From CAXRDE01 sp964229355 (GTDB lineage Bacteria; Cyanobacteriota; Sericytochromatia; UBA7694), in the NCBI GenBank assembly GCA_964229355.1, contig CAXRDE010000016.1, positions 62,001 to 126,000 of the forward strand: 64,000 nt of DNA. The letters are read 5' to 3'. The notes beneath the pieces were generated by a model. That model did not search any database and was not told the origin of the DNA. It was given only the letters and a program-made list of their open reading frames with translations. Shown here one piece after another: positions 59,189 to 64,000 of the stretch; positions within the stretch are counted from its first letter, which is position 1; every line of letters begins with the position of its first letter. Both the position numbers and the translations under genes were made by a program.

Positions 59189-61441
59189 ATGGTTGCTCAA
59201 AACCCCAATGTCTCTTTTTCGCGTGCAAAAAATTCCCCTGGTTTTACGGATGTAAAAGCTGCGTCCACAGCGTCTCTTGCGGCCAATCAGATGTCTTTTG
59301 AGGTGCAAGCCCCTGTGATCGAACCGGTGGCTACAGAGAATGCCTTGCAGCATTTTGGGGCTTCCTCTCATGCGCCCAATCGTTTTTCTTTCCAGAAAGC
59401 GGCCTCAGCCCCTGCTGATTTGGCGTCCCTTGCCGCGGAAATCCAGCCGTTGCTCAAACAACACGAAACCTTGACGCGCGCGCTTCAGAATTGGAAAAGC
59501 TATGGTATTTCAGGAATGACGCAGCTTCAGGCCCGTCAGGCCCTGCGTAAAATCTCTCGCACGCTCGAGCCCCTGTTGCAGAATCACAATCAGCTTCAGC
59601 AACAGCGTTTAGAGATGCAAAAAGAAGGGCTAAGCCAGGCGGTTTTTTCTGATTTGCTGTCCCGGTATGCTGCGCAAGATTTAAGTATGAATGAAGTGCG
59701 AGACATGAGCTCGCCAAAAGCACAAGCACTTTTTGATGTCATCGATTACTATACGGTCAATCAGAGCCTGGAAAGCATCGCCCGGGATCCAGACGCACCT
59801 CAATTGGACGTGCAAAAAGGCATGGATTTGGTGTATGCCCGGCTGATGGCTAATTTTGTAGAAAAAGAGACAAATGCCGCAGCAGAGCTGTTGTTTTCTC
59901 AGCTGGCTGAAAACCCACATCTGTCTTTGACCAGGAGCCAGGAGGAATTGCTTGAAGCCTATGGCATTGTGCCCAATGGGCAGGGGCAATTGCTCAATTA
60001 TGCGTCGGGGGAGTTTGTGTCAGCGGCGGACTTTGATGATTTCAACCAAATTCTGGCTTATCAAAAAGCCCAGGTGTTGGCGTCGGGTCAAAGTTCGGCC
60101 ACCTTATCAGCCGCTTCCTCACTGCTTCAGTTTACGGGCATGCAAGGGGCAGAAATGATGCGTCCTATTTTTGAAAACCCAGAGCTTCAGCAACTCACTG
60201 AAAGCGCGCGCATGGCCAATGGGACCCTGGGGCGTGCTTTATTGGCAAAGCAGCATCTCGAATCACAGGGCCAAATCCTGGATCAGGCGCTGGCTGCAGC
60301 CAAAGCGGAGCGCAGTCGCCTGGAAAATCAAAAAAATGATTTGCTAAAGGGCCTGTCTGCGGTTGAAGAACAGCTCGAAACCACCACACAAGCGCAAGGG
60401 GTCGTACAAGAGGTGGCCGCTGAAGTTCAAGATCTTGAAACCGAATCGGATGTGGTCAGCTATTTAAAGAGCGCTTCTTTGGGAAAGCGAAGCCTATTAG
60501 AGGGCCTGGGTATTAAACTGGAAGGCTCTGACCATCGTGGGTGGCAGGTGTCTGTGGCCGGTCAGCCCTGGCGCCCTGGGGCAGGCAGGCAGTTTCTGGG
60601 GCAGCGCCTGCAAGAAAAAATCACGGCGCTGGATCTTAAGGTAGAGTCCTTAAGGTCTCAGACGCAGTCTTTGAAAGCCCAATATGAACGGGTGGATGCC
60701 GCGCTCCAGGATGCTGAGAAAACCACTCAAAATCTGGAAGTCGCAACGCAAGATTACGAACACGCTTTTAACGTGTATGAGACGGAAATTGATGAACTGC
60801 GGGCTTTGCGTGCGGATCCCGAAGCCTGGGCTGCGCTTTCTCCTGAGGAACAGGCCACTGCTGAGCAATTGTTGTCCGAGGCAGATCAACAAGCGGCCTC
60901 GGCAAGACGTCGCTTACAGGCTGCGCGAGAAGAGCAAAAAGCTTTGCAAGCTACGTTGGAAGAAACCCGTGAGGTACTTGTTCAGGCACAAACACGCATT
61001 GAGAATATCTTACAGGGCATTCTGGCTTTGGCTGCTCAACAGCAAATCTTGCATCAGCAAGTGGGTCAACTGACCGGAGGAACGCTGAGTGTTGCCGATG
61101 AAAAAGCGCAGGCGTTGGTCAATCGCGCGGAGCAGCTTTCTCAAGGGTTAACCCTGGCCCCTGATCCAGAAAGCGAAGATGTGGGGGATTTAATTGCGGA
61201 GTGGCAGCGTATTTTAAAAGATACCCAGGCGCATTTTGCGCAATTATCTGCGGCGTTGCACACCTCGCAGCGCATTGAAAAAGAACGTCTGGCTCACTAT
61301 GCGCAAGAAGCGTTGGAGTTGAATGCTTATACCCAATCCTTCTTAGAAAAAAGCAGCACACAAAAGCAGGACTATCTGTCTCAGATTCAGCGTCAAGTTC
61401 AGCAACAGATTCAGCGATTGACAGCGGTGGCCTTGCCCTAA
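59189..61441 (+). CDS. 750-aa cysteine-free coiled-coil protein
   Basis: Large protein with no cysteine, signal peptide or membrane helix. The first 75 residues are Ser/Ala/Asn-rich and probably disordered. Residues of about 75-340 are helical domains. Residues of about 355-420 and 480-670 are long coiled coils ('SLRSQTQSLKAQYERVDAAL'), separated by a small globular part with 'GWQVSVAGQPWRPGAGRQFL'. The tail is Gln-rich and helical. No family recognised. AAGGA lies about 14 bases before the ATG. It is followed by a 60-aa gene and prkA on the same strand. It resembles the giant proteins of the 22-34 kb block in composition, but I find no direct sequence match. Confidence 0.75.
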   Translation: MVAQNPNVSFSRAKNSPGFTDVKAASTASLAANQMSFEVQAPVIEPVATENALQHFGASSHAPNRFSFQKAASAPADLASLAAEIQPLLKQHETLTRALQNWKSYGISGMTQLQARQALRKISRTLEPLLQNHNQLQQQRLEMQKEGLSQAVFSDLLSRYAAQDLSMNEVRDMSSPKAQALFDVIDYYTVNQSLESIARDPDAPQLDVQKGMDLVYARLMANFVEKETNAAAELLFSQLAENPHLSLTRSQEELLEAYGIVPNGQGQLLNYASGEFVSAADFDDFNQILAYQKAQVLASGQSSATLSAASSLLQFTGMQGAEMMRPIFENPELQQLTESARMANGTLGRALLAKQHLESQGQILDQALAAAKAERSRLENQKNDLLKGLSAVEEQLETTTQAQGVVQEVAAEVQDLETESDVVSYLKSASLGKRSLLEGLGIKLEGSDHRGWQVSVAGQPWRPGAGRQFLGQRLQEKITALDLKVESLRSQTQSLKAQYERVDAALQDAEKTTQNLEVATQDYEHAFNVYETEIDELRALRADPEAWAALSPEEQATAEQLLSEADQQAASARRRLQAAREEQKALQATLEETREVLVQAQTRIENILQGILALAAQQQILHQQVGQLTGGTLSVADEKAQALVNRAEQLSQGLTLAPDPESEDVGDLIAEWQRILKDTQAHFAQLSAALHTSQRIEKERLAHYAQEALELNAYTQSFLEKSSTQKQDYLSQIQRQVQQQIQRLTAVALP

Positions 61442-61472
61442 GCTCTGCTAAAATAGAGGAAGGAGGTATGTT

Positions 61473-61655
61473 ATGTCGCGGATTACCACACGTCAAATCA
61501 AAATTCCTTTACCTCAAGGCCCCGTAACGGCCAGCCACATCAAAGGTCATGTGAAACGTCAGATGGCAGCATCAGAGAAACTGGTGCGTGTGGCTTTGAC
61601 TTCTGTAGAGTCAGATCATATGGTTATAGAAGCTGGAATACAGCACGATGACTAA
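61473..61655 (+). CDS. 60-aa protein directly upstream of prkA
   Basis: Short basic protein with predicted strand-helix-strand character, no recognised family. The best Shine-Dalgarno site of the window (GGAAGGAGGT) lies a few bases before its ATG, so it is clearly translated. Its stop lies 19 bases before the preferred prkA start, so it is probably translationally linked to prkA. Confidence 0.7.
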   Translation: MSRITTRQIKIPLPQGPVTASHIKGHVKRQMAASEKLVRVALTSVESDHMVIEAGIQHDD

Positions 61656-61674
61656 TCAGACTGAAGGAAAAGCC

Positions 61675-63933
61675 ATGCCAGATACTCCAAATTCAGAATC
61701 TTCAACCCAGGCCGCTCAAGCGGAGCGGGCCAATGCTTTGCTTAACAAAGCCATTTTATCGCTCTCAGAATGGAAAGAACTGGCGATGTTGCGGCCCCAG
61801 ATCATCCGCTCAGCACCTCAGTACGCTAAAGACTGTCTGGAGTACTATGCGCAAACTTCAGAGCAGCGTTTTGGTCGCCGTTACAAGGTGTTAGAGGCTC
61901 TGAACCTTTCAGAGAAACCCGATGAACAACTGGTGGGTCATGGGCATGTGCAGGCCCGTTTGTACGAAATTTTAACCACGCTGTGCCGTGACAACAGCAA
62001 AATGATTTTGCTGTTGGGGCCCAATGGTTCAGCCAAAAGTACCCTCTGGAACGCCATGGCCTATGCCCTGGACTGCTATTCCAAAACCCCTGAAGGGGCG
62101 CGCTATACCATTGAGTGGGTCTTTCCTCGCGATGAACACTACGGTCGCAAACTCGGCTTTGTGGCCGAAGAGCGCATCGAAGATGATGACTTCACCTTTG
62201 CGTTTATGGATGACGAAAAAATTGACAAAATTGTTGATGATTCAGGTTGCTCACCGGCCTGGCTGTACGAAAAAGAAGCCCGCCTGAAGTATTTCCCACG
62301 CAGTCCGCGCAAATACCTTCTTGAGAATGAACTGTCACCGCAAGCCTATAAAATTTTACAAGAACTCATCAACATTTATAAAACCAAGCACAAGGTGCTG
62401 ACCGAATACTCGCCCGATGAAATTTTAAAATTGGCGGAACGCCACATTCGTATTCGCCGCACCTATGTGTCTAAAACCTACCAGGAAGGTTTAACGGTGA
62501 TTGATCCCGGTAATAATCCCGTTTTTATGACCCAGAAATCGCGCCAGCAGTTTGTGTTTGATCGCAAGTCAAACCCTCGCATGCTGAAAAATATCGAAGT
62601 ACCAGAGCTGACGGGACCGCTGTCAAAAGCTTCAAACGGCATGATGATTTTAGAGGATTCTCTGGAAGGTATTTTACAGTTTGTAAGTCAGTATTTTAAC
62701 GACAAGCGTAAGCTCAATATTGATGGGGAACGCTATACTTTAGATATTTTGGTGGTGGGTTCCATTAACCCTGAAAAATTTAACCTGTTGCGTCAGGATC
62801 CTGAATACAATCGTTTCCGTACCCGTCTTGAAATTATCAATGTGCCCTATCTGCTGGACTATGCCTTAGAAGCCGATATCTATCGCAGTAAAATCGATGA
62901 CTTACGGGCTTATTACCATATTGCACCCCATACGGAATCTCTCTTTGCCCTGTTTTGTGTCATGAGTCGTCTGGAACCCATGATGAAGAACCCCCAATAC
63001 AAAGGCTATGATAGCCAGGAAGATCTGCTGGCGCTCAAAGATAAGCTACAAAACATGTCTTTGCTCGATAAAGCGCAGATTTACCAGGCGCATCGGGTAC
63101 CTGAGAGCGTCGCTCAGCGCCATAAGCTCAACAGTGAGCAACAGCAAACCATCAATCGCCATCTGGACCTTATTTTTAATGAGTGGAGCCAGGAGGGGCG
63201 TCAGTATAATTTCTCTTACCGGGAAGTGGATGCCATTATTGACCGGGCCATGATTGATGCACCCCATGGTTTTCTGTCTCCCATTTCCCTCATGAAAAAA
63301 CTGTCCGATGTGATTCGTTATGAGCGGGAAGACTATCCTTTTTTGAAGTCTTCAGAGAAAGACTATGAACAGTTGCTACGGGATTTAGATGCAGAATACT
63401 TCCGCATTATTAACGAGGAAATGCGGGACGTCTTCCGCTTTGACTATGAAAGCCAAATCATTGAAGAAATTGAAACCTACCTGGTAAAAGGCTTAAGGGC
63501 CTTGTACCTCGACAAAGCACCGATTCTGGATCAGTCGGGTAAAGATATGACCGAGGTCTTTTTAAGTGAGCGAGAAAAGGTGATTTTTGGCGAAAAGCAA
63601 ACCGAAGCCCAACGCCAGAAGTTCTGGTATGACTTTTCAGCGCGGGTTAACCCTGAACTCAGTACCACAGACAATATTCGCAAAATCTTTGAAACCCAGG
63701 TCTACCAGGCCCGAGAACGCTTGTACCAACAACGCCGTTCAGAGATCGAGAAAAAACTCGATCATATGCTGGCCATGTTAGAAGGTGAAAAACTCACGAG
63801 CTTGAGTGCTCAGGAGCGTTTAGAGATTGAAAGCAATATTGAAAAACTACTTGCCAAAGGGTATACACGGGACTCAGCCCATGAGTTAACCGGTTACTTA
63901 AAAACCCATCTGGATCGACTGGTGAAGTCATGA
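61675..63933 (+). CDS. prkA: PrkA-type serine protein kinase
   Basis: 752-aa protein of the PrkA family, with an AAA-like ATPase domain followed by a PrkA C-terminal domain. The P-loop 'LLGPNGSAKSTLWNAMAYAL' is at residues 113-132. Later family stretches are 'EVPELTGPLSKASNGMMILED', 'DILVVGSINPEKFN' and 'RLEIINVPYLLDYALE'. PrkA proteins are linked to stress, nitrogen starvation and sporulation, and some act as proteases rather than kinases. It is longer than the usual 640 or so residues, with extra sequence at the C-terminus. AAGGA precedes the ATG at 61675, so I prefer it to the ATG at 61648. The usual partners YeaH and SpoVR are not upstream. Its stop overlaps the next ATG. Confidence 0.92.
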   Translation: MPDTPNSESSTQAAQAERANALLNKAILSLSEWKELAMLRPQIIRSAPQYAKDCLEYYAQTSEQRFGRRYKVLEALNLSEKPDEQLVGHGHVQARLYEILTTLCRDNSKMILLLGPNGSAKSTLWNAMAYALDCYSKTPEGARYTIEWVFPRDEHYGRKLGFVAEERIEDDDFTFAFMDDEKIDKIVDDSGCSPAWLYEKEARLKYFPRSPRKYLLENELSPQAYKILQELINIYKTKHKVLTEYSPDEILKLAERHIRIRRTYVSKTYQEGLTVIDPGNNPVFMTQKSRQQFVFDRKSNPRMLKNIEVPELTGPLSKASNGMMILEDSLEGILQFVSQYFNDKRKLNIDGERYTLDILVVGSINPEKFNLLRQDPEYNRFRTRLEIINVPYLLDYALEADIYRSKIDDLRAYYHIAPHTESLFALFCVMSRLEPMMKNPQYKGYDSQEDLLALKDKLQNMSLLDKAQIYQAHRVPESVAQRHKLNSEQQQTINRHLDLIFNEWSQEGRQYNFSYREVDAIIDRAMIDAPHGFLSPISLMKKLSDVIRYEREDYPFLKSSEKDYEQLLRDLDAEYFRIINEEMRDVFRFDYESQIIEEIETYLVKGLRALYLDKAPILDQSGKDMTEVFLSEREKVIFGEKQTEAQRQKFWYDFSARVNPELSTTDNIRKIFETQVYQARERLYQQRRSEIEKKLDHMLAMLEGEKLTSLSAQERLEIESNIEKLLAKGYTRDSAHELTGYLKTHLDRLVKS

Positions 63934-64000
63934 GTTCGTCCATGGCCATCCGTCCCGCCGCCGTGTCCGGTTTGTTTTATCCTGCCGAACCTGAGCGCTT
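63930..64000 (+). CDS. MEMO-family protein (AmmeMemoRadiSam system protein B), 3' end cut off
   Basis: Only the first 23 residues are visible. After 'MSSSMA' they read I-R-P-A-A-V-S-G-L-F-Y-P-A-E-P-E-R, the characteristic start of MEMO-family proteins ('RxPAVAGxFYP'). In bacteria these often sit with an AMMECR1 protein and a radical-SAM enzyme. The ATG overlaps the prkA stop as ATGA. An internal ATG at 63942 is an alternative start. The rest of the gene lies outside the window. Confidence 0.8.
   Translation, partial: MSSSMAIRPAAVSGLFYPAEPER

Noticed and set aside
1..64000. tRNA, rRNA, oriC or attachment sites
   Set aside because: No cloverleaf with a T-loop, rRNA-like stretch, DnaA-box cluster or duplicated attachment core was seen by eye; a covariance-model scan could still find a small RNA.

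Overview
This window reads as dense chromosomal DNA of a Gram-negative bacterium. About 95% is coding and base composition is near 50% GC by eye. There are several lipoprotein and Sec signal peptides, an RlpA-like protein and a DegP-type periplasmic protease. I saw no rRNA, tRNA, CRISPR array, insertion sequence or phage genes. HrcA with a CIRCE operator, a LexA whose putative operator is not of the E. coli type, an MglA/roadblock pair, PrkA and a MEMO protein fit several deep lineages. A relative of non-photosynthetic Cyanobacteria-associated groups or of the old deltaproteobacteria is possible, but the sequence alone does not settle the phylum.

Layout. 1-5 kb: a partial repeat protein, lexA, a membrane-anchored protein, a thioredoxin-reductase-like flavoprotein coupled to glutamyl-Q tRNA(Asp) synthetase, and an RlpA-like protein. 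5-11 kb: the heat-shock operon hrcA-grpE-dnaK-dnaJ with moeA attached. 11-15 kb: App1-like lipoprotein and GntP permease, divergent from 3-hydroxybutyrate dehydrogenase. 15-20 kb: methyltransferase, phosphofructokinase, histone-deacetylase-family hydrolase, rbfA-truB. 20-41 kb: a block of about 21 kb entirely on the minus strand. It includes birA, two coiled-coil proteins, two giant proteins (1,348 and 2,114 aa), a 389-aa protein sharing both ends with the larger giant, a membrane SH3-like protein, a TPR protein, a large ATPase/TPR/BTAD regulator and an acyl-CoA ligase. 41-50 kb: lipase-like lipoprotein, MFS transporter, BolA, YbeY, a lipoprotein, MOSC, a 2OG-Fe(II) oxygenase, a CorC-type membrane protein and HtrA. 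50-54 kb: an operon of a D12-methylase-like protein, a DUF4388 protein, a roadblock protein and an MglA GTPase, behind a polyprenyl synthase. 54-59 kb: a lipoprotein, a Rad52-family gene with LexA-box-like repeats, an RluD-type synthase, an LCM-like methyltransferase and metK. 59-64 kb: a 750-aa coiled-coil protein, a 60-aa protein, prkA and the start of a MEMO-family gene.

The best candidate for an undescribed system is the 21-37 kb block. Three neighbouring proteins totalling 3,851 residues contain no cysteine, lack signal peptides, and carry coiled coils, Gly-Ala repeats and a metallopeptidase-like module. They sit with envelope TPR/SH3 proteins and a candidate regulator. Secretion by a one-step machine is my inference; no secretion apparatus is encoded in the window. 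The second candidate is the MglA/roadblock/DUF4388 operon with a methylase-like protein whose catalytic motif is altered. A third is the prkA neighbourhood, where another large cysteine-free coiled-coil protein precedes a kinase.
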